A stretch of 64,000 nucleotides of DNA, taken from assembly GCF_900110485.1 (NCBI RefSeq), contig NZ_FODY01000001.1:186001-250000 (forward strand), in the 5' to 3' direction. The number at the start of each line of letters is the position of its first letter. Position 1 is the stretch's first letter. A program made the position numbers and the translations under genes. The stretch is from Propionispora vibrioides (lineage in GTDB: Bacteria; Bacillota; Negativicutes; Propionisporales; Propionisporaceae). Shown one piece after another: positions 44,516 to 54,739 of this stretch. The notes below the pieces were generated by a model that searched no databases, had not been told where the DNA came from, and worked only from the letters and a program-made list of their open reading frames with translations.

Positions 44516-46030
44516 TTATTCAAACAACCCTGCAATAACCGCATTTCGCTCCGCAAGGTAGGTTGTAAGATTTTTCATATATGTATGGACATCCTTGGGA
44601 TGATAGCAATTTTTAATTTGGCCGGTAAGGGGCTGCACCGCTTTGGTCGTTGCCGCCGGGCCAACGCCAAGGATTGTCTGGTTTTCCTCCATAATCTGGA
44701 CATTATAGATACATTCTGTTCCCGCTTTTGCATAGCCAACATTTTCTAAATTACCGGACATATATTTCTGCCGGTACAGATAGTAAGGATGCATGTTTAA
44801 TTCAGCCATGGCTTGTCTGGCAATGGCCAACATGTTTTCTGTCGTTTGGCGTCCCGGCAGTAACTCACTGCATTCCTCCAGCGACATCTTAAGCCTGGAC
44901 CCCTTTTTCAAAGCTAAAGTGTGTACCGTTACATTATCCGGGTGTAACGCCGCAATACGGGTAACGGTATCTTGCATATCCGCTTCCGTTTCCCCCGGCA
45001 AACCGGCGATAATATCCATATTAATATAAAATTGCTCCATACTGCTCAATTTTTGGAACATACTTATTATATCCTCAACAGTATGCTTTCGTCCAATGAG
45101 TTTTAAAGTTTTTTCCTGCATAGTCTGAGGATTCAGGCTTACCCGATTGACGTTATACTGTTTCAGTAGCTCCAACTTGATCTGATTCAAGCTGTCCGGC
45201 CGGCCGGCTTCCACGGTATATTCCGCAGGAACGGTTTCTCCCAGAAAGAATTTAACCATTTCCAGTAGTTGCCGGAACTGTTCATTAAGCAGGCTGGTTG
45301 GCGTTCCCCCGCCAATATATACTGTTTGAAGCTCCAGTCCGTATTGGTCGATTAATTGTCTGGCAGCGCGTAAATCCATTGCCAGAGCCGTCAAAAAACT
45401 CCCTACCGCGGCTTCTGCGGGGAGTGCAAAGCCTGGGAACGAACAATACAGGCAGCGGGACGGACAATAAGGAATGCCGATATACACACTGATTTGCCTG
45501 GCGTTATGACGAAACTGAGGCAGTCGGTTCTGACGGCCGACCACCTCAACAATCAACTCAGCCTTATCTCTGTCCAGAGCATAATCGCCAATCAGCTTAT
45601 CAATCACCGTTTCCGGTGTCAAACCGGGCTCCAGTAATTTCCGGACCATTTTACCAGGCCGTACCCCGGACAAAATGCCCCAGGGTCCGCCTTTCTCACC
45701 TGTAATCCGCCGCATAAGCAAAAGCAAATTCAGGCGTACCAGCCGGCGGGCCGTCTTAGCGGCTTCCACCGGCAAGGAAGCCGCCTGATGAGCTTGTTCA
45801 AAAGAGATCACTGCCGCGGACTCCCGTACAAAAACCGCTGTGCTGACCCGGACTGCGTCAGCTTCTATTGCCGCATAATTGTCGATATAGAAGCTGTCTT
45901 CCGCTAGCTGTTGCCATGAACTCCGGCCTAGCGGCGGCCCAGCGGCACCTATTTGAAACAGATTCATAATGGCCCGGATATCCTGTAAAAACAGCTCCTG
46001 ATTTTCTCCGCTGAAATACGTACTAGGTCT
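44516..46030 (-). CDS. hemZ: HemZ-type radical SAM coproporphyrinogen III dehydrogenase
   Basis: Oxygen-independent heme-synthesis enzyme of the HemZ branch. The about 504-residue protein has an N-terminal extension and a radical-SAM domain with GIPYCPSRCLYCSFPGFA (CxxxCxxC) and YIGGGTPTSL, then a HemN-like C-terminal part. The frame reaches 46093 inside the fur gene. The GTG at 46030 gives an N-terminus aligned with HemZ and overlaps the fur stop by 8 bases; the binding site AGGAG is rather far away, so the exact start is uncertain. In Bacillus hemZ is controlled by redox regulators. Confidence 0.88.
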   Translation of the reverse strand, partial: RPSTYFSGENQELFLQDIRAIMNLFQIGAAGPPLGRSSWQQLAEDSFYIDNYAAIEADAVRVSTAVFVRESAAVISFEQAHQAASLPVEAAKTARRLVRLNLLLLMRRITGEKGGPWGILSGVRPGKMVRKLLEPGLTPETVIDKLIGDYALDRDKAELIVEVVGRQNRLPQFRHNARQISVYIGIPYCPSRCLYCSFPGFALPAEAAVGSFLTALAMDLRAARQLIDQYGLELQTVYIGGGTPTSLLNEQFRQLLEMVKFFLGETVPAEYTVEAGRPDSLNQIKLELLKQYNVNRVSLNPQTMQEKTLKLIGRKHTVEDIISMFQKLSSMEQFYINMDIIAGLPGETEADMQDTVTRIAALHPDNVTVHTLALKKGSRLKMSLEECSELLPGRQTTENMLAIARQAMAELNMHPYYLYRQKYMSGNLENVGYAKAGTECIYNVQIMEENQTILGVGPAATTKAVQPLTGQIKNCYHPKDVHTYMKNLTTYLAERNAVIAGLFE

Positions 46031-46472
46031 CACTTTTCTTTTGGCACTCCTGACAATAGCCGTAAAACTTAAGCTGGTGATCCACCACCGCAAAATTGCT
46101 TTTCCGGGCTACCGCACTTTCCAGTGCATCCAGCAAATCATCCTCAAACTCCCTCACCTTACCGCAGGACAGGCAGATTAAATGATGATGATGGTGGCTG
46201 GTGCTGTCTTCGTTAATCTCATAGCGGCTACGGCCATCACCAAAGTCCATCTTTTGCAAAACCGATAAATCACTCAGCAATTCCAACGTCCGGTATACGG
46301 TAGCCAAGCCGATTTCCGAGGACTGATCCCGTAAAATGTTATGCACATCCTCCGCGCTTAAGTGTTCTCCCTGATGATCGAGAAAAGCCTGCAGCACAAT
46401 TTGACGCTGTGAAGTCAATTTATACTGCCTTTCCCGGAACATCTCCTTTAATTGGGCCATAGTAATACTCAT
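46023..46472 (-). CDS. Fur-family metal/peroxide-responsive regulator
   Basis: A 149-residue Fur-superfamily repressor. The N-terminal winged helix includes LTSQRQIVLQAFLDH and GLATVYRTLELL. The regulatory domain has the metal-site histidines in SHHHHHLICLSCGKV and two CxxC pairs (CLSC and CQEC) for structural zinc. Whether it senses iron, zinc, manganese or peroxide cannot be decided by eye; the poly-His segment does not settle it. GGTGAAA precedes the ATG. hemZ overlaps its end, suggesting co-regulation of heme synthesis. Confidence 0.93.
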   Translation of the reverse strand: MSITMAQLKEMFRERQYKLTSQRQIVLQAFLDHQGEHLSAEDVHNILRDQSSEIGLATVYRTLELLSDLSVLQKMDFGDGRSRYEINEDSTSHHHHHLICLSCGKVREFEDDLLDALESAVARKSNFAVVDHQLKFYGYCQECQKKSET

Positions 46473-46484
46473 TTTTCATTTCAC

Positions 46485-47525
46485 CTATCTTTCTCTATGC
46501 CATAAATGTCTAACAAGTACTCTCAAGAGCGCCGCTACCGGCACTGCCAGGATCATTCCCGCAATGCCAAATAATTTTCCGCCCACCAGCAGACTGATAA
46601 TAATGATAACAGGATGAAGTGCAATCGAATGTCCCATAATCTTGGGTACAACCACATGATTTTCAAGCTGATGGATCATCAGGTAAAAAACAATCACCTT
46701 AAGCGCCAGTGCCGGCGCCGTTGCGTAAGCCAGTAAAATGGCCGGCAAAGCGCCAACAATCGGACCGACAATCGGAATGGTTTCCGTAAGCATCGCCAGC
46801 AGCCCCAGCACCATGGGATACTGGACACCCATAAGGTACATGCCGGCAAACACCATGAGACCGATCACAATACTCACCAGAATCTGACCGCGAATGTATT
46901 GACTTACCACCTCCGCCATTTCGTCGATAATGACGTTCGCTTTATGCCTGGTCTCACCGGGAAATACCGCCAGGATATCCCCTTTTAAAAACCGCCAGTC
47001 CTTAAGAAAATAATAGGTCAACACAGGTACAACGACTAGTTCAACCGCTCCCGACGCAACGGAAAAAGCCGTATTCAGCATCCGTTTCGCCAGATCAATC
47101 GTGTATGCTGTGGCCCCATTCAAGACTTGATCGATAATATTGTGAATATTATCTGGTATTTCCACATTATGTGTATTTCTTTCAAACTCTATCGAAATCA
47201 TCTTTAACTTAAAGATCAGCGCAGGCAAATCAGCCAGGAATTTATAAAACTCAATAATAAAAGGTGTAAACAAAAAGACCGCAATGACCGTCACCAGTAT
47301 GGCTGCACAAATAAATGATAAAAGAGTTGCCACGCCCCGGGGCAAATGCCGGTGAAAAGGCCAGATGGGAACAGCTACGAAAAAATCCACCACGGGATTT
47401 AAAATAAAAGATATCACCATGGCCAGCAGAATAGGTAAATAAATAGCGCTCACTTCATTTACCAAATAGATAATAACGGCCGCAGCCACCAGTTTTAAAT
47501 AGCCTGTTTGCGTCTTGGTCAACAT
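46485..47525 (-). CDS. AI-2E family (PerM-like) membrane permease
   Basis: A 346-residue integral membrane protein of the AI-2E/UPF0118 family; members have been linked to export of various solutes or sodium/proton exchange, and the substrate here is unknown. About eight hydrophobic segments are visible; YYFLKDWRFLK, GQILVSIVIGLMVF and PIVGPIVGALPAI are family features. The frame extends into the preceding MBL gene; the ATG at 47525 is 6 bases after its stop, though the binding site is weak. The Fur-family gene follows 12 bases later. Confidence 0.9.
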   Translation of the reverse strand: MLTKTQTGYLKLVAAAVIIYLVNEVSAIYLPILLAMVISFILNPVVDFFVAVPIWPFHRHLPRGVATLLSFICAAILVTVIAVFLFTPFIIEFYKFLADLPALIFKLKMISIEFERNTHNVEIPDNIHNIIDQVLNGATAYTIDLAKRMLNTAFSVASGAVELVVVPVLTYYFLKDWRFLKGDILAVFPGETRHKANVIIDEMAEVVSQYIRGQILVSIVIGLMVFAGMYLMGVQYPMVLGLLAMLTETIPIVGPIVGALPAILLAYATAPALALKVIVFYLMIHQLENHVVVPKIMGHSIALHPVIIIISLLVGGKLFGIAGMILAVPVAALLRVLVRHLWHRER

Positions 47526-47530
47526 AGGTC

Positions 47531-48154
47531 TCACATACGGATGAAGGAATTCATCCGGCGCTCCCATCCAATGGTGGTAGCCGGTCCATGCCCCGGCAGC
47601 ACCTTTATATCATCCGGCAGCACCATCAATTTTTCCCGTATCCCGGCAATCAGCAGTTCGCTGGACCCGCCGGGGAAATCGGTCCGACCGACCGATTCGG
47701 CAAACAGGGTATCGCCACTGAGCAAAAACTTGTCTCCCAACAGACAGATTCCACCAGGCGTATGTCCGGGAGTATGGAGCACCCTGAGCGTTCCTTCCCC
47801 GACAGCAACTAAATCCTCTTCCTGCAGGAGCCGGTCCGCCGCCTGACAGATTACCGGCGCGCCGATATAAACAGACAGATTGCGTTGCGGACTTGTCAGC
47901 ATGGCTGCATCGTCGGCATGAATATAAACAGGCGCCTGGGTGGCCTCCCTGATTTTATCGTTCGCCGTGATATGGTCGGCGTGTCCGTGGGTATTCACAA
48001 TGGCCGTTACCTGGAGTTTTTGCTCCTGCACTGTTTGCAATATTTCCGCCGCGTTGGCACCGGGATCCACCACAATGGCCTGCCGTGTTTTCTCACAATA
48101 GACAATATAACAATTGGTCCCCAATGCCCCTACTTCGATGGCTATCACTTCCAT
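47531..48154 (-). CDS. Metallo-beta-lactamase-fold hydrolase (glyoxalase II-like, YqgX type)
   Basis: A 207-residue MBL-fold protein with NTHGHADHI (HxHxDH), HTPGHTPGGIC, SGDTLF and a final LPGHGPATT, the full set of metal ligands. It resembles the small bacterial hydroxyacylglutathione hydrolase-like proteins; the real thioester substrate in low-GC bacteria is not known. AAAGGAGGG precedes the ATG. Gene order relA-dtd-MBL is common in this phylum. Confidence 0.93.
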   Translation of the reverse strand: MEVIAIEVGALGTNCYIVYCEKTRQAIVVDPGANAAEILQTVQEQKLQVTAIVNTHGHADHITANDKIREATQAPVYIHADDAAMLTSPQRNLSVYIGAPVICQAADRLLQEEDLVAVGEGTLRVLHTPGHTPGGICLLGDKFLLSGDTLFAESVGRTDFPGGSSELLIAGIREKLMVLPDDIKVLPGHGPATTIGWERRMNSFIRM

Positions 48155-48164
48155 GTAATCCCTC

Positions 48165-48614
48165 CTAAAAGGTTCTCTTACTATCCAACAGCAGCGTTAC
48201 CGGTCCATGATTAGCCAAAGTGACAATCATTTCCGCCTGAAACTGCCCAGTGCCAACCCTCACTCCCAATGAAGAACAAACTTTTACAAACGCTTCGTAC
48301 AACTCATTGGCCTCACTAGGCGGTGCCGCCATTGAAAAACTGGGCCTGCGGCCTTTGCGGCAGTCTCCCAGCAAAGTAAACTGCGAAACGACCAGTAATT
48401 CTCCCGTGATATCAAGCAGGGACAAATTCATTTTCCCCTCCGAATCAGGAAAAATGCGCAGGTTTACAATTTTTTCCGATAAATACTGAACATCCTGCAA
48501 GGTATCCCCCTGTTCAACTCCCAGCAAAACAGTCAGGCCCCGTTCAATCCGGGAAACAATCTGCCCGTTCACCGCAACGCTTGCCTTATCGGTTAATTGG
48601 ACTACAGCCCTCAT
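48165..48614 (-). CDS. dtd: D-aminoacyl-tRNA deacylase
   Basis: DTD removes D-amino acids (and glycine from tRNA-Ala) from tRNA. The 149-residue protein has [17 protein letters not shown], the active-site motif SQFTLLGD and [11 protein letters not shown] (GP-cisPro type motif). Length is standard. Its start codon overlaps the relA stop (ATGA), so the two are translationally coupled, as is usual. Confidence 0.97.
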   Translation of the reverse strand: MRAVVQLTDKASVAVNGQIVSRIERGLTVLLGVEQGDTLQDVQYLSEKIVNLRIFPDSEGKMNLSLLDITGELLVVSQFTLLGDCRKGRRPSFSMAAPPSEANELYEAFVKVCSSLGVRVGTGQFQAEMIVTLANHGPVTLLLDSKRTF

Positions 48615-50824
48615 GCCGTACCTCCTACACTAAGCGTCGCCCGATGCACACTGTATACATCTTTCACCCGACGGATTTTGGTCATAATATGCTCCAGTTG
48701 ATTTAAATTGCTGATATCCAGTGTTAAAGTGATCACCGAGGTTTTATTCTTTTGCGGCCTTGCATTGACCGAGCTGACATTGGTCTTGCTTTCGGCGATC
48801 ACCATGAGAATATCGGACAACATGCCAGCCCGGTCAACGCACTGTACCTCAATGGCCACCTTATAGACGCTGTCGGTATTGATGTCCCAGCTAACCTCAA
48901 TCATCCGGGCGTACTCCTCGGGATGTCTTAAAATGTTCGTGCAGTCGGCCCGGTGAATGGATACGCCACGGCCTCGCGTAATATAGCCAAAGATCGGATC
49001 ACCGGGGACAGGATTGCAGCAGCGCGCCAACCGCACCATTAGACCGCCTTCCCCTTCGACCAAAATGCCATGGCTGGATTTTTTCTTCGTATTGTGTTTC
49101 GGCTTCAAATCGGCCAACAGTTTCGACACATCGGGTGGCGCCGCTTCCCGCAATTCCTTTTTATAGATTTCAATAAATTTAGCCATGACGGCATGGGACG
49201 TAGTACCGCCAAAGCCCAATGCCGCAAACAAATCATCAGAATTTCCCGCTATATTCAGCTTCTTGGTAATTTCATTCAACCGGTCGCCTTTACTGACCTC
49301 TTTCCAGTCATAACCGAGTTTTTTGCATTCCTTCTCAATCAGTTCCCGGCCTTTGCTGATATTTTCTTCCCGTTTTTCCTTCTTAAACCATTGTCTTATC
49401 TTGTTTCGTGTATCGGAAGAGCCAACGATATTGAGCCAATCCCGGCTGGGACCGCTGCTTTGCTTGCTGGTAAGAATTTCGACAATATCGCCGTTTACCA
49501 ACGTATACTCCAGTGGCACAATCCGGCCGTTCACTCTGGCGCCTACACAGCGATGTCCCACATCGGTGTGGATCCGGTAGGCAAAATCAATCGGTACCGA
49601 TCCGGCCGGCAAATCGATGACATCACCTTTGGGCGAAAAAACAAACACCTCGTCGGCAAAAACATCCAGCTTCAACGTCTCCATGAATTCTCTGGGATCC
49701 CGTAAATCCTGCTGCCACTCCAGTAACTGACGCAACCAGGACAGCGTTTCATCAAAATCTTTGCTGGTCCCTTTACTGCCCTCTTTGTACTTCCAGTGAG
49801 CGGCAATGCCGCACTCGGAAATCCGGTGCATCTCCTGTGTCCTGATCTGGATCTCCAGGGGATGCCCTTCTGTCCCGATCACGGTCGTGTGCAGCGACTG
49901 ATACATATTGGATTTGGGCATAGCAATATAGTCTTTAAACCGCAGCGGCAACGGCTTCCAAAGGGTATGCACGACACCTAACGCACCATAACAATCCTTT
50001 ACGGTATCCACGATGATGCGGATGGCCGACAGGTCATAGATTTCACTCAGATCCTTATTTCCTTTAACCATCTTTCGGTAGATACTGTAAAAATGCTTAG
50101 GGCGCCCCTGAATGTCGGCCTTGATCTCCACTGCCTTCAGCCGTTCCGTCAATATGTCAATGGCGGAATTGATCAGCAACTCCCGCTCTTTGCGTTTTTG
50201 TTTTACCTTCTCAACGAGCTCATAATATTTATCAGGCTCCAGATAGCGAAAAGCCAAATCCTCCAGTTCCCATTTAATATTCGACATCCCCAGCCGATGA
50301 GCCAGTGGTGCAAATATCTCGATTGTCTCCTGGGCGATTTTTCGCTGTTTGGGTTCCGGCATATATTTCAAGGTACGCATATTATGCAATCGGTCGGCCA
50401 GCTTAATCATAACCACCCGTATATCCTTCGCCATCGCCAGAAACAGCTTTCGCTGATTTTCCAGTTGTTGCTCCTCTTTGGATTTATACTCAATCCGGCT
50501 AAGCTTGGTAACACCGTCTACCAGCATGGCGATTTCCTTGCCAAATTTCTTTTCCAGTTCCTCCAGAGAAAATTCCGTATCTTCCACGACATCATGCAGG
50601 AGTGATGCGCTGATGGTTACAGCATCAATTTGAAGATCAGCCAGGATCTTCGCGACACCCAGCGGATGGAGAATATACTCCTCGCCGGATATGCGCTTTT
50701 GCCCTTCGTGGGCATTATAGGCAAGGCGGTACGCCTCCTCAACGAGATGAATCGGAGCGTCCGGCTGGTAAGACTGTATCTGGCTGATAACATCTTCTAT
50801 GGTTATATTGGTTTGTGTAGACAT
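48611..50824 (-). CDS. relA: Bifunctional (p)ppGpp synthetase/hydrolase (Rel)
   Basis: Makes and degrades the stringent-response alarmones. The 737-residue protein has the HD hydrolase domain ([13 protein letters not shown]), the synthetase domain ([10 protein letters not shown]), a TGS domain with [27 protein letters not shown], the helical/CC region ([16 protein letters not shown]) and a C-terminal ACT domain. All catalytic parts appear intact. The second ATG (50824) has better spacing from GGGGT than the first (50830). In the recJ-apt-relA-dtd order. Confidence 0.97.
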   Translation of the reverse strand: MSTQTNITIEDVISQIQSYQPDAPIHLVEEAYRLAYNAHEGQKRISGEEYILHPLGVAKILADLQIDAVTISASLLHDVVEDTEFSLEELEKKFGKEIAMLVDGVTKLSRIEYKSKEEQQLENQRKLFLAMAKDIRVVMIKLADRLHNMRTLKYMPEPKQRKIAQETIEIFAPLAHRLGMSNIKWELEDLAFRYLEPDKYYELVEKVKQKRKERELLINSAIDILTERLKAVEIKADIQGRPKHFYSIYRKMVKGNKDLSEIYDLSAIRIIVDTVKDCYGALGVVHTLWKPLPLRFKDYIAMPKSNMYQSLHTTVIGTEGHPLEIQIRTQEMHRISECGIAAHWKYKEGSKGTSKDFDETLSWLRQLLEWQQDLRDPREFMETLKLDVFADEVFVFSPKGDVIDLPAGSVPIDFAYRIHTDVGHRCVGARVNGRIVPLEYTLVNGDIVEILTSKQSSGPSRDWLNIVGSSDTRNKIRQWFKKEKREENISKGRELIEKECKKLGYDWKEVSKGDRLNEITKKLNIAGNSDDLFAALGFGGTTSHAVMAKFIEIYKKELREAAPPDVSKLLADLKPKHNTKKKSSHGILVEGEGGLMVRLARCCNPVPGDPIFGYITRGRGVSIHRADCTNILRHPEEYARMIEVSWDINTDSVYKVAIEVQCVDRAGMLSDILMVIAESKTNVSSVNARPQKNKTSVITLTLDISNLNQLEHIMTKIRRVKDVYSVHRATLSVGGTA

Positions 50825-50871
50825 ACGCATACCCCGCTATAAAACATATGATAATGAATTGAATTCTTACT

Positions 50872-51384
50872 TCAATAACTGACTAAAGAAACTACATTAT
50901 ATCCGGCCAATCTTTCTCGGCCCTGCAAATAGGACAGTTCAATCATAAAGGTTATGCCAGCCACCTCACCGCCCAGTTCCTCAATGAGAGCAATCGTGGC
51001 CAATGTCGTTCCGCCAGTGGCCAGCAAGTCATCGACAATTAATACCCTTTGTCCCGGCAAAATAGCATCCTTATGCACTTCCAGTGCATCATGACCGTAC
51101 TCCAGCGAATACTGATGGCGGATTGTTTCAGCCGGCAGCTTGCCGGGTTTGCGCACAGGAATAAAACCTGCTCCCAGCGCATAGGCCACTGGTGCACCGA
51201 CCGCAAAGCCACGTGCCTCCGGGCCGACCACCAAATCGATTTGCTGGTCTTTAAACGAACCGGCCAATTGATTAATGGCAGCTTGAAAAGCCTCGCCATC
51301 TTTCAGCAGCGTCGTGATATCCTTAAAGCGAATACCCGGCTCGGGGAAATCCATAACCACTCTAATTTTTTCTTTAAAATTCAT
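50872..51384 (-). CDS. apt: Adenine phosphoribosyltransferase
   Basis: Salvages adenine to AMP using PRPP. The 170-residue protein shows the N-terminal [42 protein letters not shown] and the PRPP-binding motif [14 protein letters not shown]. Length is exactly typical. GGAGGCCG precedes the ATG. It lies between recJ and relA, the usual order. Confidence 0.98.
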   Translation of the reverse strand: MNFKEKIRVVMDFPEPGIRFKDITTLLKDGEAFQAAINQLAGSFKDQQIDLVVGPEARGFAVGAPVAYALGAGFIPVRKPGKLPAETIRHQYSLEYGHDALEVHKDAILPGQRVLIVDDLLATGGTTLATIALIEELGGEVAGITFMIELSYLQGRERLAGYNVVSLVSY

Positions 51385-51417
51385 CTGTACGGCCTCCTAA
51401 TTCGTGATCCGGTATTA

Positions 51418-53952
51418 TTAAGCTATCCATGTTAGAATTTCACCGGCAGTGGCCTCCATAAGTTGCCGAGCAAAACGGGAAAACTCCTCCAGTTTTGCTT
51501 GGCCCGCCCGAAACGTCAGAGACTGCTCAATATCCAATTTATGCCCGGGCGGTTTTGAAAGCGCTAGACGCCAGCAACCATCCTGTCCGTTCAGAACTTC
51601 CAGTAATTTCAACTCGGTCAGAATTTGCAGCGCAGCAGCCACACCGTCTTCTGTTATAACTATATTATACTTTTTAAAAATCATTTCTTTTATCGTCTGG
51701 GCCGTTATATCCACTGGTCGGTCTTGCTCAGTTTCGCTCCGCAGCAATAGGTAAACATACCCCGTAATCGCCCTATCAGGCAGGCTGGATTTAAGAAACG
51801 AACCGGTCTGACCAATATCGTTTTTGCCAAAGACCAAATGCAGCCGAAAACTGTCAGCGTCCCGTTCCAGCTTGCTGCATTGCTCGCTGAATTCCTTTTT
51901 ATTCAATGCGGCATGGTAAAACACGACATGCCTTACCGCTGGAAGGGTAATGTCCACACAGGCATTGGGCACAAGTACAATTGCCTGCAGTTCCCGGCTC
52001 TGCCACCGGCTTTCTATCATCCCGCGCCGCTCGGCCGTGCATTGCTGGCTGTACCAGTCTACGGCAAACCGGCCGTCAGCAGCCAGCGTTAGCTGTCCGA
52101 TCAACTCGCCTGCCTGCACCGCTGTATTTACATAAATAACCGTTTTTTCACCTGTCGCCAAAACTGTCAGGATATGTTCCAGCTTGTTGACGACATTGCG
52201 ATAATCATGCAATTCCAAATGATGGTTTGACGATTTTATTATAGCATGGTTTTCTTTTTCTTTCACTGCCGGACGTACATCCAACGCCTTTAGCTGCAAA
52301 TTCCGGGCACCGTTCCACTCGTTAATTTCCGGCACAAAAGCGACATCGACCCGGCCGCCGTTACCGATAACCGGAGCCAAAGAACCTAACTGCCAGGCAA
52401 TCACATCGCTGCCGCATTTTTTTTGCTGAACTCTCATTTTCAGATGGCGTCCCTCCTGGCCGATCGCTCTGGCCTGAGACACCTCCAGGTTTTCACAGGC
52501 TAACAGCGGGGCGGCGTTTCCCATGCCATAGGGAGCCAATCGTTTCAATTCCTCCACCAAGCTGAAATCCACTTCTGTCAAAGAAACTAACGCATCAATC
52601 TGCAATTCCGGAATCAGGGCTTCCGGCGGTAGCACCTTTCCGGCAATGTCATTCAGCCGTTGCCGGAAAGCCTCCAGATTTTCCGGCAAGATGCTAAAGC
52701 CGGCGGCCTGGGAATGTCCGCCGAAATGCAAGAGCAAATCGGCACATTGCATAAGCGCCAGATAGATATCAAAACCGGCAACACTGCGGCACGAACCGCG
52801 TCCCTGACCATCCTGAAGGGCAATCATAACCACCGGCCGGTAATATACATCGACTAAACGGGAAGCTACAATTCCGATGATTCCGGGATGCCACTGTCCC
52901 GCCAGTACCATGACCTGATCGGAGCACTGTCCGGCCGCCTGCCCGGCTTCTTCCAGAATCTGTTTTTCAATATTTTTTCTTACCGTATTCTCATTTTCCA
53001 GCAATGCGGCAATTTCTTGTGCTCTCACCTCATCCTCGGTAATCAATAGCTCCACAGCCAAATCAGCCTTTCCCACTCGCCCTGCCGCATTAATTCGCGG
53101 GGCAAGCACAAAGCCGATTTTATCAGCTTCCAATTGTTCCGGCAGCAGTTTACAGGTATTCATAAGAGCCCGAAGACCGGTATTGGTTCCCTTTGCCATT
53201 TCCGCCAATCCCGCTTTTACCAGTATCCGGTTCTCACCCAGGAGCGATACCACATCCGCCACTGTACCCAGCGCCACTAGATCCAGACAATTAAGCAGGC
53301 TGTCCTTTCCCTGGTAGTGACACCAGAGTGACTGACATACTTTATAGGCAACACCGACTCCGGCCAGTTGTTTCTCCGGATAACCGCAGTCCGGTCGTTT
53401 CGGATTGATTACGGCATAAGCCGGCGGCAATTTTTCCGGCGGCTGGTGGTGATCGGTGACAATAATATCCACACGTTCCTGTATACCGGCAATTTCGGCT
53501 GCGGCGCTGATTCCGCAGTCAACAGTAACAATCAACCCGGCCCCTTGCTCATACAAACGCTCCAGCGCAGCAGCGTGAACCCCATATCCCTCGCTTTGAC
53601 GGTCAGGTATATAATATCCCACTTCACCGCCCAACTGTCGTAACGTCCGGTAAAAGAGCGCGGTGGCGGTAATACCGTCCACATCGTAGTCACCATATAT
53701 GGTGATTTTCTGTTTATTGTCCAAGGCCGCCTTAATACGCTGTACGGCTCTGTCCATGTCTTCCAACTGCTGAGGATCATGGAGCGCTTCTTTTGCACCA
53801 TACAAGAAAGCCTTTGCCTCTTCTATATTATCCAAACCCCGGTTCAGCAAAATCTGAGCCGTAATCCTGCTGATTCCCAGCGCAGCACTCAGCCGGGACT
53901 GGATATCGGGCCGGGGCTGTACGGGATTCCATCTTCTACAAATCCTGGACAT
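51418..53952 (-). CDS. recJ: Single-stranded-DNA exonuclease RecJ
   Basis: 5'-3' exonuclease in recombination and mismatch repair. The 844-residue protein has the DHH motifs YGDYDVDGITATALF, VDCGIS, VTDHHQPP and the DHHA1 domain with PRINAAGRVGKA, then GGHSQAAGFS and an OB fold. It carries the long C-terminal extension of about 270 residues seen in many Bacillota RecJ proteins. GGAGG lies 4-5 bases before the ATG at 53952; the longer frame to 53970 is unlikely. Confidence 0.96.
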   Translation of the reverse strand: MSRICRRWNPVQPRPDIQSRLSAALGISRITAQILLNRGLDNIEEAKAFLYGAKEALHDPQQLEDMDRAVQRIKAALDNKQKITIYGDYDVDGITATALFYRTLRQLGGEVGYYIPDRQSEGYGVHAAALERLYEQGAGLIVTVDCGISAAAEIAGIQERVDIIVTDHHQPPEKLPPAYAVINPKRPDCGYPEKQLAGVGVAYKVCQSLWCHYQGKDSLLNCLDLVALGTVADVVSLLGENRILVKAGLAEMAKGTNTGLRALMNTCKLLPEQLEADKIGFVLAPRINAAGRVGKADLAVELLITEDEVRAQEIAALLENENTVRKNIEKQILEEAGQAAGQCSDQVMVLAGQWHPGIIGIVASRLVDVYYRPVVMIALQDGQGRGSCRSVAGFDIYLALMQCADLLLHFGGHSQAAGFSILPENLEAFRQRLNDIAGKVLPPEALIPELQIDALVSLTEVDFSLVEELKRLAPYGMGNAAPLLACENLEVSQARAIGQEGRHLKMRVQQKKCGSDVIAWQLGSLAPVIGNGGRVDVAFVPEINEWNGARNLQLKALDVRPAVKEKENHAIIKSSNHHLELHDYRNVVNKLEHILTVLATGEKTVIYVNTAVQAGELIGQLTLAADGRFAVDWYSQQCTAERRGMIESRWQSRELQAIVLVPNACVDITLPAVRHVVFYHAALNKKEFSEQCSKLERDADSFRLHLVFGKNDIGQTGSFLKSSLPDRAITGYVYLLLRSETEQDRPVDITAQTIKEMIFKKYNIVITEDGVAAALQILTELKLLEVLNGQDGCWRLALSKPPGHKLDIEQSLTFRAGQAKLEEFSRFARQLMEATAGEILTWIA

Positions 53953-54039
53953 GATACCTCCACAGAGCAAAATAAATAAATAAAATGACGAATTGTACTA
54001 TATTTCTAGAACATTTCTCAATATTCCTTTAAAAATGGC

Positions 54040-54065
54040 AATAAAAAAGCTACTATGGCAGTAGC
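54040..54065 (-). terminator. Intrinsic terminator after the DUF456 gene
   Basis: 6-bp stem GCTACT/AGTAGC with a 5-base loop (54049-54065), followed on the minus strand by TTTTTTATT. It separates the DUF456 gene from recJ. Short stem, so moderate confidence. Confidence 0.6.
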
Positions 54066-54081
54066 GGACGCCATGTTGTCT

Positions 54082-54546
54082 TCATGGCATAAACAAATAG
54101 TTAGCGGCCAGTCCAAACAGGATTAAACCACAAACTCCCCGTAATAGCAAAAGTATAAATAAATAGGAGGCTCCCCGGATAAAGTCATCACGGCTAGGCA
54201 TCAGAGTCTTACCAATTAACGTCTGCCAGACAAGTATGCCAGGCAAAGTTCCGATAAAGGCACTGGTCATCAATACTCCGGCAAAATTTCCGACTGCCGT
54301 ATCAATGACAAAATGCAACGCCTGTTGTTTCATTAGATAGCCTCGCACTAGTCTGCCGCCCAGTTCGGCGATCAGAACAACCGTTAGTACAACCGGCCAG
54401 AAAAACGACGGCAAAAAAACCTCTGTCGCCATATAATAACCGGCAATCCCCAAGGCAATCATGGCGGTTCCCGGCAAATTAGGCGCTAATGTGCAAACCA
54501 CGCCAGCCATCATCCACAAAATCAGTATCGCTTTCCATAACAACAT
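54082..54546 (-). CDS. DUF456 family membrane protein
   Basis: A 154-residue hydrophobic protein of the DUF456 family, function unknown. It has three or four membrane segments and the conserved N-terminal pattern LAPNLPGTAMIALG and the glycine-rich FAGVLMTSAFIGTLPGILV. The frame extends to 54591, but the first 15 residues are unlike the family, and starting at the ATG 54546 gives the usual N-terminus. The binding site is weak (AAAAGGG, far). It lies alone between terminator 54040 and repeat E. Confidence 0.82.
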   Translation of the reverse strand: MLLWKAILILWMMAGVVCTLAPNLPGTAMIALGIAGYYMATEVFLPSFFWPVVLTVVLIAELGGRLVRGYLMKQQALHFVIDTAVGNFAGVLMTSAFIGTLPGILVWQTLIGKTLMPSRDDFIRGASYLFILLLLRGVCGLILFGLAANYLFMP

Positions 54547-54599
54547 CAATCGGATACGCCCTTTTAGAAAACAGTGTAGTAACAAACTCATATTTCAAT

Positions 54600-54705
54600 C
54601 AAATGACTTGTCTGAATTTCCATTTGCTGCGTTGTCATCAATCGGCGTAGGAACGGCTATACCTCATTCCTCTGTCTTGCAGATGAAAATTCATCCTACA
54701 TACTT
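54600..54705. repeat. Diverged relative of the palindromic elements (E)
   Basis: Inverted arms GAATTTCCATTTGC (54614-54627) and GCAGATGAAAATTC (54679-54692) pair with two mismatches. Read on the minus strand, GAATTTTCATCTGCAAGA and ACAACGCAGCAAATGGAAAT resemble the two core blocks of the group A elements (for example A3). The ends are not recognisable as any of the three terminal repeats. It may be a decayed copy. Confidence 0.45.
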
Positions 54706-54739
54706 TGACCAAAATAGGAACATGCCACTACACTAGCCT

